A stretch of DNA of 41,509 nt from Geodermatophilus sp. DF01-2. Lineage in GTDB: Bacteria > Actinomycetota > Actinomycetes > Mycobacteriales > Geodermatophilaceae. Of this stretch, positions 30,714 through 39,148 are shown in pieces (within the stretch, counting starts at the first letter, position 1; every line of letters starts with the position of its first letter). Below the pieces are notes generated by a model. The model was not told the origin of the DNA. It did no database searches and saw nothing but the letters and a program-made list of their open reading frames with translations. The DNA is taken from assembly GCF_004571065.1 (NCBI RefSeq), contig NZ_SPQN01000029.1, positions 1 through 41,509 on the forward strand, written 5' to 3'. The position numbers and the translations under genes are program-made.

Positions 30714-30994
30714 CTACCTGAACTTGCGGGTGAGGCTGTCCATCGTGCGGTCCACCGAGGCGATCGTGACGTGCGAGATCCCCCTGGTCGCGCCGGCGGC
30801 CAGCATCGCCTCGTGCGCGGCTCGCAGCGTGGCCCACACCGCGTCGGCCTCGCCCTCGAGCGTCGTCCCCAGGGCGCCGACCTCGTACCGCAGCCCGGAG
30901 GCCTGGATCACGGCCCCGTCCGGAGGCTCGCCCTGAGCTTGCGAGGGGTGAGAGGGACGAGGTCCTTCGACTAAATCTCCGCCACGACCGTCAT
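30714..30994 (-). pseudogene. Thiamine-binding protein (MTH1187/YkoF-like), broken by a repeat
   Basis: ATG 30994 overlaps the dxs stop (ATGA) and opens MTVVAEI, the usual start of this small family, but a TAG follows at 30971-30973. The rest of the protein resumes at about 30911 in another frame as VIQASGLRYEVGALGTTLEG, HEAMLAAGATRGISHVTIAS and DRTMDSLTRKFR with a normal stop. About 20 residues between the parts are missing and a family 1 hairpin lies there. A shortened protein from GTG 30911 is possible but would lack the first strand. Placement after dxs, a thiamine-diphosphate enzyme, fits a thiamine-related role. Confidence 0.85.
30912..30970 (-). repeat. Dispersed hairpin repeat, family 1, inside a gene
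   Basis: On the minus strand: GAAGGACC leader, arm CCTCGTCC (30962-30955), core CACCCCTCGC..GCTCAGGGCGAG, arm GGACGGGG (30921-30914). One U.G pair in the minus-strand RNA. It replaces codons 8 to about 28 of the thiamine-binding-protein gene. Confidence 0.8.
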
Positions 30995-32928
30995 GGGGTC
31001 TCCTCGACCGCCTCGGCCATGCTGCCCTCGGCGCGCTCGGCGAGCACCGCCGTCCACTCGGCGATCCGGCGGGCGACGTCCTGCTCGGTGAGTCCGGCGT
31101 CGGCGAGCACCTGGCCCACGCTGCCGTGCTCGAGGAACGCCTGCGGCAGCCCCAGCGCCCGCAGCGGGACGTCGATGCCGCGGTCCTGCAGGGCCTGGGT
31201 CAGCGTGGTGCCCACCCCGCCCGCGCGCCCGCCGTCCTCGACGGTGACGACCAGGCGGTGATCGGCGGCCAGGCCGACCAGCTCGGGAGCGACCGGCAGC
31301 ACCCAGCGCGGGTCGACGACGGTGACGTCGATGCCGTGGTCGGCGGCGCGCTCGGCGGCGGCCAGGCACATCGGCACCATCGAGCCGACGGCGACCAGCA
31401 GCACCTCCTGCCGCTCTCCGCGGCGCAGGACGTCGACCGGTCCGCGCCGCTCCAGCGCCGGGATGTCCACCGGCGGGGTGCCCTTGGGGAAGCGGACGAC
31501 GGTCGGGCCGTCGGTCACCGCGACCGCCTCGCGCAGCGCCTCCCGGAGCGTCGGCTCGTCGCGCGGCGCGGCCAGCCGCAGCCCGGGGACGACGGAGAGG
31601 ATCGACATGTCCCACATGCCGTTGTGCGAGGCACCGTCGCTGCCGGTGACCCCGGCGCGGTCCAGGACGACGGTGACCGGCTGGCGGTGCAGCGCGACAT
31701 CCATGAGCAGCTGGTCGAAGGCCCGGTTGAGGAACGTCGAGTAGACGGCGACGACCGGGTGCAGCCCGCCCATGGCCAGGCCCGCGGCCGAGGTGAGCGC
31801 GTGCTGCTCGGCGATGCCGACGTCGTAGGTGCGCTCGGGGAAGCGTTCGGCGAAAGGCGCCAGCCCGGTCGGGTGCAGCATCGCGGCGGTGATCGCGACG
31901 ACGTCGGAGCGTTCGGCGCCGATCCGCACCAGCTCGTCGGCGAAGGCCGTCGTCCAGTCGCGGCCGGCGGTCGCCGCGGTGACCCCGCTGTCGGGGTCGA
32001 AGACGCCGGTGGCGTGCCAGGCGTCGATCTGGTCGGTCTCGGCCGGTGGGTAGCCGAAGCCCTTGGTGGTGACGGCGTGCACGATGACCGGCCCGCCGAA
32101 CGACCGCGCCCGGCGCAGGGCGGACTCCATGACCTCGACGTCGTGGCCGTCGACCGGGCCGATGTACTTCAGGCCGAGGTCCTCGAACATGCCCTGCGGC
32201 GAGAGGACGTCCTTGAGGCCCTTCTTGATGGCGTGCAGGGCGTCGAACAGCGCCGAGCCGACGACCGGGGCGCGGTGCAGCGCCTGTCGTATTTGCAGCA
32301 GCGCCTGCTCGTAGCCGGGGCGCAGCCGCAGCGTGGCCAGCGCGTCGGCGACTCCGCCGATGGTCGGCGAGTAGGAGCGGCCGTTGTCGTTGACCACGAT
32401 GACCACCGGGCGGTCCTGGGCCCCGGCGATGTTGTTCAGCGCCTCCCAGGCCATGCCGCCGGTCAGCGCACCGTCGCCGATGACCGCGACCACCGGCCGG
32501 TGCTCCCCGCGGACGGCGAAGGCCTTGGCCAGCCCGTCGGCGTAGGACAGCGAGGTGGAGGCGTGGCTGTTCTCCACCCAGTCGTGCTCGCTCTCGGTGC
32601 GGCTGGGGTAGCCGGAGAGGCCGCCGCGCTGGCGCAGCCGCCGAAAGCCCTCCACCCGGCCGGTGAGCATCTTGTGCACGTAGCTCTGGTGGCCGGTGTC
32701 GAAGACGATCGGCTCGCGCGGGGAGTCGAAGACCCGGTGCAGGGCGATGGTGAGCTCGACCGCACCGAGGTTGGGCCCCAGGTGCCCGCCGGTCCGGGCG
32801 ACGCTGGTGACCAGCGCGTCGCGGATCTCGGCGGCCAACGCCGGCAGCTGTTCGGCCGGGAGGGCCTTCAGGTCGTCGGGGGTGCAGAGCGATCGCAGGA
32901 GCGACACGAGGGGGTGCGTCCTCTCCAT
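30991..32928 (-). CDS. dxs: 1-deoxy-D-xylulose-5-phosphate synthase
   Basis: 645-residue thiamine-diphosphate enzyme that condenses pyruvate and glyceraldehyde 3-phosphate, the first step of the MEP isoprenoid pathway. His49 (GGHLGPNLG), the cofactor motif [16 protein letters not shown] from residue 151 and the catalytic-Glu segment [18 protein letters not shown] are intact, as is the transketolase C-terminal domain. ATG 32928 is clear. Its stop overlaps the start of the broken thiamine-binding-protein gene. The flanking haem and rnd genes are the usual actinobacterial neighbours. Confidence 0.97.
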   Translation of the reverse strand: MERTHPLVSLLRSLCTPDDLKALPAEQLPALAAEIRDALVTSVARTGGHLGPNLGAVELTIALHRVFDSPREPIVFDTGHQSYVHKMLTGRVEGFRRLRQRGGLSGYPSRTESEHDWVENSHASTSLSYADGLAKAFAVRGEHRPVVAVIGDGALTGGMAWEALNNIAGAQDRPVVIVVNDNGRSYSPTIGGVADALATLRLRPGYEQALLQIRQALHRAPVVGSALFDALHAIKKGLKDVLSPQGMFEDLGLKYIGPVDGHDVEVMESALRRARSFGGPVIVHAVTTKGFGYPPAETDQIDAWHATGVFDPDSGVTAATAGRDWTTAFADELVRIGAERSDVVAITAAMLHPTGLAPFAERFPERTYDVGIAEQHALTSAAGLAMGGLHPVVAVYSTFLNRAFDQLLMDVALHRQPVTVVLDRAGVTGSDGASHNGMWDMSILSVVPGLRLAAPRDEPTLREALREAVAVTDGPTVVRFPKGTPPVDIPALERRGPVDVLRRGERQEVLLVAVGSMVPMCLAAAERAADHGIDVTVVDPRWVLPVAPELVGLAADHRLVVTVEDGGRAGGVGTTLTQALQDRGIDVPLRALGLPQAFLEHGSVGQVLADAGLTEQDVARRIAEWTAVLAERAEGSMAEAVEETP

Positions 32929-33033
32929 CGGCGGCAGGTTGCGGCATCGCTTCGGCCGCCGACCAACTGTAGCCGCGTACGCGCGGCTCTTCCGGTCGAG
33001 CGCGGGGCTCCGGCATGTGGTCGCGGCCCCTGG

Positions 33034-33402
33034 TCACAGCCGGGGTACCCACCGCTCTCCCCGCAACGCACCGGCCACCGCCTCGACCCCGCGGGCGGCG
33101 GCCGCCAGCCGGGCACCCTCCCGCTCGTAGGCGGCGATCGCCGCCTCCATCGCGTCGGCCGGCAGGTCGTCGGTGAGCTCCACCCGGACGGTGCGCCAGC
33201 CCGCGCGGGCTGCCTCGAGCCCGGCGGACACGTGGTCGCGGGCGAACCGGGCCAGCAGCACGGGATAGCGGCGCAGCACCTCGTGCGCCCGGTAGTCCGG
33301 CGGCACCAGGTCGAACAGCCAGGCGACGGCGGTCCGCTCCCAGTCGGGTGCACCGGGCGGCCGCACGGTGTCCGGCCAGCCCGGCGGCAGCGTCGCGTCC
33401 AC
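33034..33402 (-). CDS. Unknown protein, predicted LexA (SOS) regulated
   Basis: 122-residue soluble protein: PDWERTAVAWLFDLVPPDYR, AHEVLRRYPVLLARFARDHV, SAGLEAARAGWRTVRVELTD, then a helical tail ending GERWVPRL. No family was recognised; similar sequences exist as actinobacterial hypotheticals. An upstream ATG at 33420 is possible, but a perfect LexA box ends only 3 bases before it, leaving no room for a promoter or ribosome site, so GTG 33402 on a leaderless or near-leaderless mRNA is preferred. It may be a DNA-damage-inducible protein. Confidence 0.65.
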   Translation of the reverse strand: MDATLPPGWPDTVRPPGAPDWERTAVAWLFDLVPPDYRAHEVLRRYPVLLARFARDHVSAGLEAARAGWRTVRVELTDDLPADAMEAAIAAYEREGARLAAAARGVEAVAGALRGERWVPRL

Positions 33403-33423
33403 CGCGCCAGTGTGCCGCATTGG

Positions 33424-33439
33424 TCGAACGCGTGTTCGA
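33424..33439 (-). promoter_or_regulatory. LexA binding site (SOS box)
   Basis: TCGAACGCGTGTTCGA matches the actinobacterial LexA consensus TCGAAC-N4-GTTCGA at every defined position, with flanking G and C extending the symmetry to 7-bp arms. It lies 22 bases upstream of GTG 33402. No other perfect copy was found in the window. Confidence 0.85.
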
Positions 33440-33459
33440 CGGCGCGCTGTCCTGCGGGT

Positions 33460-33573
33460 GAGATCGCCGGTTTGGCACGGCTGGGCGGCCGCAGCGTGCG
33501 GGGGGGGCGCCAGGGCCAGCTCCACGTCGAGATCGGCGCGGATGGGCGGCCCGAGCGTGCGGGGGGACGCTCC
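33460..33573. repeat. Two direct repeats in a gene-free gap
   Basis: Copies at 33460-33511 and 33529-33573 share GAGATCG, TGGGCGGCC and GCGTGCGGGGGG in the same order; the first has an extra TTTGGCACG segment. No gene is seen in 33442-33574. They may be fragments of a third dispersed repeat. Confidence 0.55.
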
Positions 33574-33574
33574 T

Positions 33575-33802
33575 TCAGGAGGTGGGGCGCTTCAGCCAGA
33601 ACTGCTCGAAGCCCCAGGTGCCCGCGCCGCTGGAGTGATAGCTGACCAGCTCCCACCCCTCGCTGCCGAGCCGGTTGAGCACCGAGCTGGTGTCACCGGC
33701 CTGGCGCTCCGACTGCCCGCCGGGGAGCTTGACGCTCACCCCCGCGCGCTGCGACTCGGCGTCGTTGGCCGTGATGACCGAGGCGTACTCCCAGGTGGTC
33801 AC
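33575..33802 (-). CDS. Small DUF4177-like protein
   Basis: 75-residue protein beginning TTWEYASVITANDAESQRAG and ending LNRLGSEGWELVSYHSSG, then FEQFWLKRP. The pattern WEY..V..LN.LG.EGWELV..FWLKRP is that of DUF4177 proteins of unknown function. GTG 33802 is the only plausible start. Confidence 0.75.
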   Translation of the reverse strand: MTTWEYASVITANDAESQRAGVSVKLPGGQSERQAGDTSSVLNRLGSEGWELVSYHSSGAGTWGFEQFWLKRPTS

Positions 33803-34006
33803 GGGGAGCCACGGTAGCCGTTCGCTCCGCGCCGACCGGGCCGGACACCCTCGTCCCGTCCGACCCCTTCCGTCGCCTCACCCGTCCGGGTTACCGTCAC
33901 TGGGCGCACTGGACCGAGCGCTCTGCGTGTGCAGACCTCGTCCAGACCGCCAGAGCTCCCGCGCCCGCCACCTGCCGCACGCACCCGCCGAGGGGATCCG
34001 CAACGC

Positions 34007-34786
34007 ATGCTCCGCCCGTCGAGAACCCGCCCCGAAGGCTCCCGCGCCTCCCGTGCCGCGGCGACCGCCCTGGGGATGCTCTCCTTCGTGGGCATGGCCG
34101 CCGGCCTGGGGGCCGTCGCCGCGGACGACGGCGGGGTGCCCGGGCCCGGCACCGCCGCGGTCCAGACCGCGGTCGAGGCCTCGGCCAGCGGCATCGGGGA
34201 CGCCGCCCGCGCCGGCGAGATCGGTGATGCGGTCCGGGTCGGCGAGATCGGGGACGCCGTCCGCGCCGGCGAGGCCCCGGACGGCACCCGCGCCGACGGC
34301 GTCGACCGTCCATCCCGGGCCCCCGCGTCGGCCCCGGGCTCCTCCCTCGCCGCGCCGTCCGCCACCTCCGCAGCCGCGGCATCGACTGCCGGTGCTCTCC
34401 CGGCCGCGGCCGGCGCACCGGCGGCCGCCCCGTCCGCGGGCGGGACGGCGACCGCACCGGCCGGTACGCCGGCAACCCCGAGCGCGAGCGCGACGGCATC
34501 GCCGTCCGGCGCCGCGGCTCCGTCGGCCCGGGTCCCCTCGCCGTCGACGACGGTTCCTGCTGGCCCGGCCGAGCCGTCCGCCGTGGCAGCCGTCCCGCAG
34601 GTCGGGCCCTCGACCGCCGACAGGTCGGCGGAGCCGAGCCCGACCGCCCCTGCGGAGGGGACCGGTACCGCGTCCGTGCCGAGCCTCCCGGTCCCCTCTA
34701 TCAGCCTCGACCCCGACAACCCCGACAACCCCGACGCCCCCGAGGACGACGGGAACGACGACCGCGGGGAGCGCGGCCGACGCTGA
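34007..34786 (+). CDS. Secreted Ala/Pro/Ser-rich low-complexity protein
   Basis: 259-residue protein with a basic N-terminus, one hydrophobic segment (ALGMLSFVGMAAGLGAVAA, about 23-41) acting as signal peptide or anchor, then a long disordered Ala/Ser/Pro/Gly region. Residues 60-85 contain imperfect 9-residue repeats (AGEIGDAVR, VGEIGDAVR, AGEAPDGTR), mirrored by DNA repeats at about 34215-34290. The C-terminus is acidic (DPDNPDNPDAPEDDGNDD). No domain was recognised. ATG 34007 has GAGGGG about ten bases upstream. Low complexity makes coding status less certain, but codon use is consistent. Confidence 0.6.
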   Translation: MLRPSRTRPEGSRASRAAATALGMLSFVGMAAGLGAVAADDGGVPGPGTAAVQTAVEASASGIGDAARAGEIGDAVRVGEIGDAVRAGEAPDGTRADGVDRPSRAPASAPGSSLAAPSATSAAAASTAGALPAAAGAPAAAPSAGGTATAPAGTPATPSASATASPSGAAAPSARVPSPSTTVPAGPAEPSAVAAVPQVGPSTADRSAEPSPTAPAEGTGTASVPSLPVPSISLDPDNPDNPDAPEDDGNDDRGERGRR

Positions 34787-34814
34787 GCAGCCGCGGGCGA
34801 GGAGACCGGTCGGC

Positions 34815-36287
34815 TCAGACCCGTACCAGCAGCGCCACGCACTCCACGTGCGCGGTCATCGGGAAGGCGTCGTACCCGCGCAGCCCGGTCAGGCGGTAGC
34901 CGCCCTCGGCGAAGACGGCGACGTCCCGGGCCAGGGACGCCGGGTCGCAGGCCACGTAGACCACCGCCCGGGGCCCGGCCGCCGCCAGCACCCGGCTGAC
35001 CGCACGGCCCGCCCCCGCCCGCGGCGGGTCGAGGACGACGACGTCGGGGCCACCGTCCAGCTCGGCGAGCAGCCCGGTCAACCCCTCGGCGTCCACCTCG
35101 CCCTGCCAGACCTCCGCCTGCGGCAGCCCGGCCAGGTTGGCCTCGGCGGCGGCACAGGCGGCCTCGTCGGCCTCCACGCAGACGACCCGGCCCTCCGCGC
35201 CGGCCGCGGGGGCCAGTGCCCCGCCGAACAGACCCGCGCCGGCGTAGAGGTCGAGCACCGTCTCCCCCGCCCGCACGGCGGCGAAGGTCGCCACGGCGCC
35301 GATCAACGCGTCCGCCGCCGCCGGGTGGACCTGCCAGAAGCCGGTGCCCTCCACCTCCCACTCGCGCCCGGCGGCCGAGCGGGCGGCGCGCCCGGCGGGC
35401 TCGGCCGGCACGTCCTCGCCGGCGCGCAGCACCCGGGTCGACCGGGGCTTGCCGCGCCGGTCGAGCCGGGTGGTGGTCACCGTGCCCGCCGCGTCGACGG
35501 CGACGTCCACCGCTCCGGCACCCGGCCAGCGGCGGTCCAGGACGGCGCGCGCGGCCGGCACCACGGTGATCGGGCAGTCGTCCAGCAGCACGAGGTCGTG
35601 CGAGCGGTGCCGGCGCAACCCCGGCGCCCCGAAGCGGTCGACGGCGAACCGGGCGCGGGTGCGCCAGCGCAGCGGCCCGCCGGGCAACTCCTCGACGACG
35701 AGATCGCGGACGACCGGGTCGCCGTCGGTCAGGCCGCCCAGTCGGGTCAGCTGCTCGCGGACCACCGCCGCCTTGAGCCGGCGCTGGCCGGCCGGGTCCA
35801 CGTGCTGCCAGTCGCAGCCGCCGCAGCGCCCGGGTCCGCTGTAGGGGCAGGGCCGCGGCACCCGGTCGGGCGCGGCCGCCAGCACCTCGACGGCGTCGGC
35901 GCGGCAGAACCCGGGCTGGCGGTCCTCGGTGACCCGGACGACGACCCGCTCGCCGGGCAGTGCGTGCCGCACGAAGACGACTCGCCCCTCGTGCCGGGCC
36001 ACGCAGTGCCCGCCGTGCGCGACCAGCCCGACGGTGACCTCGAACTCCCGGCCGGTCCAGCCCAGGCCCCGCTGCAGGGGCCCGCCGCGAGCCTGCGAGC
36101 GGTGGGGGGCAGCGGGCGGCCGCCCTTCAGCGGCCCGCGCCGAGCCTGCGAGGCGTGGGGGTGAGGCCCCGTCCCGAGGCTCGCCCCGAGCCTGCGAGGG
36201 GTTCATGGCCCCGTCCAGGGCACCGCCGCGAGCTCGCGAGCGGTGGGGAGGACGGGGTCCTTCCCGGGGTCCTTCGGCTTCATCCAT
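34815..36287 (-). CDS. TrmA/RlmD-family 23S rRNA/tRNA (uracil-5-)methyltransferase with repeat-derived N-terminus
   Basis: Class I SAM-dependent RNA uracil-C5 methyltransferase. A TRAM domain (FEVTVGLVAHGGHCVARHEG), the iron-sulphur cysteines CPYSGPGRCGGCDWQ, SAM motif VLDLYAGAGLFGGALAPAAG, VVLDPPRAG and the catalytic Cys in VYVACDPASLARD are intact. Homology starts at about 36062 (WTGREF). No ATG/GTG/TTG lies between there and a late Val codon, yet the frame stays open back to ATG 36287, which overlaps the upstream permease stop codon (ATGGATGA). The extra 74 or so residues are encoded by tandem family 1 repeats. Starts at ATG 36206 or CTG 36065 are alternatives. Target RNA cannot be told from sequence. 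Confidence 0.88.
   Translation of the reverse strand: MDEAEGPREGPRPPHRSRARGGALDGAMNPSQARGEPRDGASPPRLAGSARAAEGRPPAAPHRSQARGGPLQRGLGWTGREFEVTVGLVAHGGHCVARHEGRVVFVRHALPGERVVVRVTEDRQPGFCRADAVEVLAAAPDRVPRPCPYSGPGRCGGCDWQHVDPAGQRRLKAAVVREQLTRLGGLTDGDPVVRDLVVEELPGGPLRWRTRARFAVDRFGAPGLRRHRSHDLVLLDDCPITVVPAARAVLDRRWPGAGAVDVAVDAAGTVTTTRLDRRGKPRSTRVLRAGEDVPAEPAGRAARSAAGREWEVEGTGFWQVHPAAADALIGAVATFAAVRAGETVLDLYAGAGLFGGALAPAAGAEGRVVCVEADEAACAAAEANLAGLPQAEVWQGEVDAEGLTGLLAELDGGPDVVVLDPPRAGAGRAVSRVLAAAGPRAVVYVACDPASLARDVAVFAEGGYRLTGLRGYDAFPMTAHVECVALLVRV
36065..36282 (-). repeat. Tandem array of family 1 hairpin repeats
   Basis: About four modules. The last (36208-36263) has arms CCCCGTCC/GGACGGGG; the first (36066-36117) has CCCGCTGC/GCAGCGGG; the two between (about 36119-36165 and 36166-36205) keep the core but lost an arm. 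On the minus strand it starts at the permease stop and runs up to the first codons of the methyltransferase. Confidence 0.85.
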
Positions 36288-38316
36288 AGGGGGTCTGCTC
36301 GGGCTCGTCGGCCAGGCCGCGGCGCAGGTCACCGGGCCCCGGCCCGGTCGCGCGCAGGCCGGCGTCCTCGCGTCCGACCGAGCTCTCCAGCTGCCACGGC
36401 ACCGAGGTGATCATGACCCCGGGCTGGAACTGCAACCGGGCCCGCAGCCGCAGCGCGCTCTGGTTGTGCAGCAGGTTCTCCCACCAGTGGCCGACCACGT
36501 ACTGCGGGACGAAGACGACGACCAGCTCGCGGGGGCTGTCCCGGCGGATGGACTTGACGAAGTCCACGACGGGCCGGGTGATCTCCCGGTACGGCGACTC
36601 CACCACCGTCAGCGGGACGGGGATGTCGTAGCGGTCCCACTGGTTCTGCAGCGCCCGGGTCTCGGACTCGTCGACGTTCACCGTGAGCGCGGTCAGGTGG
36701 TCGGGCCGGGTGGCGCGGGCGAAGGCCAGCGCCCGCAGCGTCGGCTTGTGCACCCGGGAGACCAGCACGACGGCGTGCACCTTGCTGGGCAGCATCCGGG
36801 AGTCGGTGTCGGGCACCAGCTGCTCGGCGACGTGCGAGTAGTGCCGGTTGATCGCCCGCATCAGCAGGAAGAGCACCGGCATCACCAGTAGAACCAGCCA
36901 CGCGCCCCGGGTGAACTTCGTGACGATGATGATCACGAGCACGACGGTCGTGAGGCTGCCGCCGACGGCGTTGATCGCCTGGGACCGGCGGATGCGCCGA
37001 CGGACCTGGGCGTCGGCCTCGTCGCGCAGCTCCCGGTTCCAGTGCCGGACCATCCCCCACTGACCGATGGAGAAACTGGTGAAGACGCCGACGATGTAGA
37101 TCTGGATCAGCCGGTTGACGTCGGCCTCGAACGCGGCGATCAGCAGTGCGGCGAAGCCGGCGAGCAGCAGGATGCCGTTGCTGTAGACCAGCTTGTCGCC
37201 GCGGGTGTGCAGCTGCCGGGGCAGGAAGCGGTCCTGGGCGAGCACCGAGCCCAGCAGCGGGAAGCCGTTGAACGCGGTGTTCGCGGCCAGGATCAGGATG
37301 AGCGCGGTGGCCGCCTGGATGTAGAAGAAGCCCGGCGACGTGAACCCGCCGAACGTCGCCGCGGCGACCTGGGCGATGACCGTCCGCTGCGGCTCGGTCT
37401 CGCAGGCGGTGAAGCCGACGAGGTCGCAGGGATGCTCGGCGTACCGGACGTCAGCGGCCAGCGCCAGCGCGGTGACGCCGGAGAACATCGTCGCGGCGAG
37501 GCCGCCCATGAGCGCCAGCGTGGTGGCGGCGTTGCGGCCCTTCGGCGGCTTGAAGGCCGGGACCCCGTTGGCGATCGCCTCCACGCCGGTGAGTGCGGTG
37601 CACCCGGAGGCGAAGGCGCGCAGCACGAAGAACGCCAGCGCCAGGCCGGTGACCTGCTCGAAGCCGGGCTCGGGGGTGATCGCGTAGCCCGCGCTCTCGG
37701 CGGTGAGGCCGTCCCCGAGGAAGTGGCGCAGCAGTCCGGTGACGATCATCACCAGGATGCCGGAGATGAAGAGGTAGGTCGGAGCGGCGAAGGTGCGGCC
37801 GGACTCGCGCAGCCCGCGCAGGTTGGCCGCGGCCAGCAGCGTCACCAACCCGACGGCGATGGCGACGCGGTGCTCGTCGAGCGAGGGGAACGCCGAGATG
37901 ATGTTGTCCGTGCCGGCCGCGACCGACACCGCGACGGTCAGCACGTAGTCGACCAACAGTGCGCTGGCCACGGTGAGCCCGGCGAACTGCCCGTGGTTCC
38001 TCATCGCGACCTCGTAGTCGCCCCCGCCGGACGGGTAGGCCCGCACCACCTGGCGGTAGGAGAGGACGACGGTCACGAGCAGCAGGACGACGGCGATGGC
38101 CAGCCACGGCGCCAGGAAGAGGAACGCCGTCCCGGCCAACGTCAGCACGATGAGGATCTCCTGCGTGGCGTAGGCCACGGAGGAGAGCGGGTCGCTGGCG
38201 AAGATGGGCAGCGCCAGGCGCTTGGGCAGCAGCGACTCCCCGAGCCGGTCGCTGCTCACGGGTCGTCCCAGGACCAGGCGTTTCGGGAGTTGTCCGAGGT
38301 CGGACAGGCTTGGCAC
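36280..38316 (-). CDS. APC-superfamily permease (KimA-like, K+ or amino acid transport)
   Basis: 678-residue transporter with about twelve membrane helices and a large C-terminal soluble domain (about 480-678). The N-terminal signature LPIFASDPLSSVAYATQEIL and RAYPSGGGDYEVAMRNHGQF match the KimA/YdaO branch of APC transporters, known in Bacillus as a c-di-AMP-controlled K+ importer. The C-terminal domain (VHAVVLVSRVHKPTLRALAF) resembles the universal-stress-like domain of that branch. K+ transport is supported by the divergent TrkA-type genes. GTG 38316 is preferred; TACCAT lies just upstream, suggesting a leaderless mRNA. Confidence 0.88.
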   Translation of the reverse strand: MPSLSDLGQLPKRLVLGRPVSSDRLGESLLPKRLALPIFASDPLSSVAYATQEILIVLTLAGTAFLFLAPWLAIAVVLLLVTVVLSYRQVVRAYPSGGGDYEVAMRNHGQFAGLTVASALLVDYVLTVAVSVAAGTDNIISAFPSLDEHRVAIAVGLVTLLAAANLRGLRESGRTFAAPTYLFISGILVMIVTGLLRHFLGDGLTAESAGYAITPEPGFEQVTGLALAFFVLRAFASGCTALTGVEAIANGVPAFKPPKGRNAATTLALMGGLAATMFSGVTALALAADVRYAEHPCDLVGFTACETEPQRTVIAQVAAATFGGFTSPGFFYIQAATALILILAANTAFNGFPLLGSVLAQDRFLPRQLHTRGDKLVYSNGILLLAGFAALLIAAFEADVNRLIQIYIVGVFTSFSIGQWGMVRHWNRELRDEADAQVRRRIRRSQAINAVGGSLTTVVLVIIIVTKFTRGAWLVLLVMPVLFLLMRAINRHYSHVAEQLVPDTDSRMLPSKVHAVVLVSRVHKPTLRALAFARATRPDHLTALTVNVDESETRALQNQWDRYDIPVPLTVVESPYREITRPVVDFVKSIRRDSPRELVVVFVPQYVVGHWWENLLHNQSALRLRARLQFQPGVMITSVPWQLESSVGREDAGLRATGPGPGDLRRGLADEPEQTPYG

Positions 38317-38479
38317 GGCGGCGATGGTACGGACGCCCGAGCTGTCCGCGCCCTCGCCCGGAGGGTGAGTTCCGGCGCTGCGGACCACGGCCCCGGGAGC
38401 GGCCGGGTGTAGCTTCGCGGCCGGACACGCGCGGGCCGACGACGCCGGCGCACCCCGACTGCGATCTCAGGAGTTCCCC

Positions 38480-39148
38480 GTGCACGTGGTCGTCATGGGC
38501 TGCGGCCGCGTCGGGTCGGCGATCGCCCGCCGGCTCGAGGAGATAGGCCACAGCGTGGCCGTCATCGACCAGGACCCGGAGGCCTTCCGCCGGCTGGGCC
38601 CGGACTTCACCGGCCGCCAGGTGACCGGGCTCGGCTTCGACCGCCAGACGCTGCTCGACGCCGGCGTCGACTCCGCCGGGGCCTTCGCTGCGGTCAGCAG
38701 CGGTGACAACTCCAACATCATCAGCGCGCGGGTCGCCCGCGAGACCTTCGGCGTCCAGCACGTCGTGGCCCGCATCTACGACTCCAAGCGCGCCGAGGTC
38801 TACGAGCGGATGGGCATCCCCAGCGTCGCCACCGTCCCGTGGACGGTGAACCGGCTGCTGCGCGAGCTGCTGTCGGTCAAGGTCAGCGAGCTGTGGCGGG
38901 AGCCGACCGGGCAGGTCCTGCTCATGCGGGTCACCGTCACCGAGCCCTGGGTGGGCCGGCGGCTCGCCGACCTGGAAGCCGCGTCCGGGGCGCGGGCCGC
39001 CTGGCTGGTCCGCTACGGCGAGGCGCAGCTGCCGACGCCGGCCACCGTGCTGCAGGACGGCGACCAGCTGGTGGTCGCCTCGACCGACGCGATCACCCAG
39101 CGGGTGCACGAGGTGGTCGAGCGGGGCCCCGGAGGAGAGGGACACTGA
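38480..39148 (+). CDS. ceoB: TrkA-type K+ transport regulatory protein (CeoB-like)
   Basis: 222-residue RCK/KTN protein that senses NAD(H)/ATP and gates K+ uptake. Residues 1-120 form the Rossmann domain (VVMGCGRVGSAIARRLEE, VIDQDPEAF, SSGDNSNIISARVARE); 130-215 form the TrkA-C domain (VTVTEPWVGRRLADLE). GTG 38480 follows CAGGAG. Its stop overlaps the start of the second TrkA gene (TGATG), so both are made together, like mycobacterial ceoB-ceoC. Divergent from the KimA-like permease. Confidence 0.93.
   Translation: MHVVVMGCGRVGSAIARRLEEIGHSVAVIDQDPEAFRRLGPDFTGRQVTGLGFDRQTLLDAGVDSAGAFAAVSSGDNSNIISARVARETFGVQHVVARIYDSKRAEVYERMGIPSVATVPWTVNRLLRELLSVKVSELWREPTGQVLLMRVTVTEPWVGRRLADLEAASGARAAWLVRYGEAQLPTPATVLQDGDQLVVASTDAITQRVHEVVERGPGGEGH

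Noticed and set aside
38317-38479. c-di-AMP riboswitch before the KimA-like permease
   Set aside because: The conserved ydaO blocks seen before rpf are absent from this gap on both strands.
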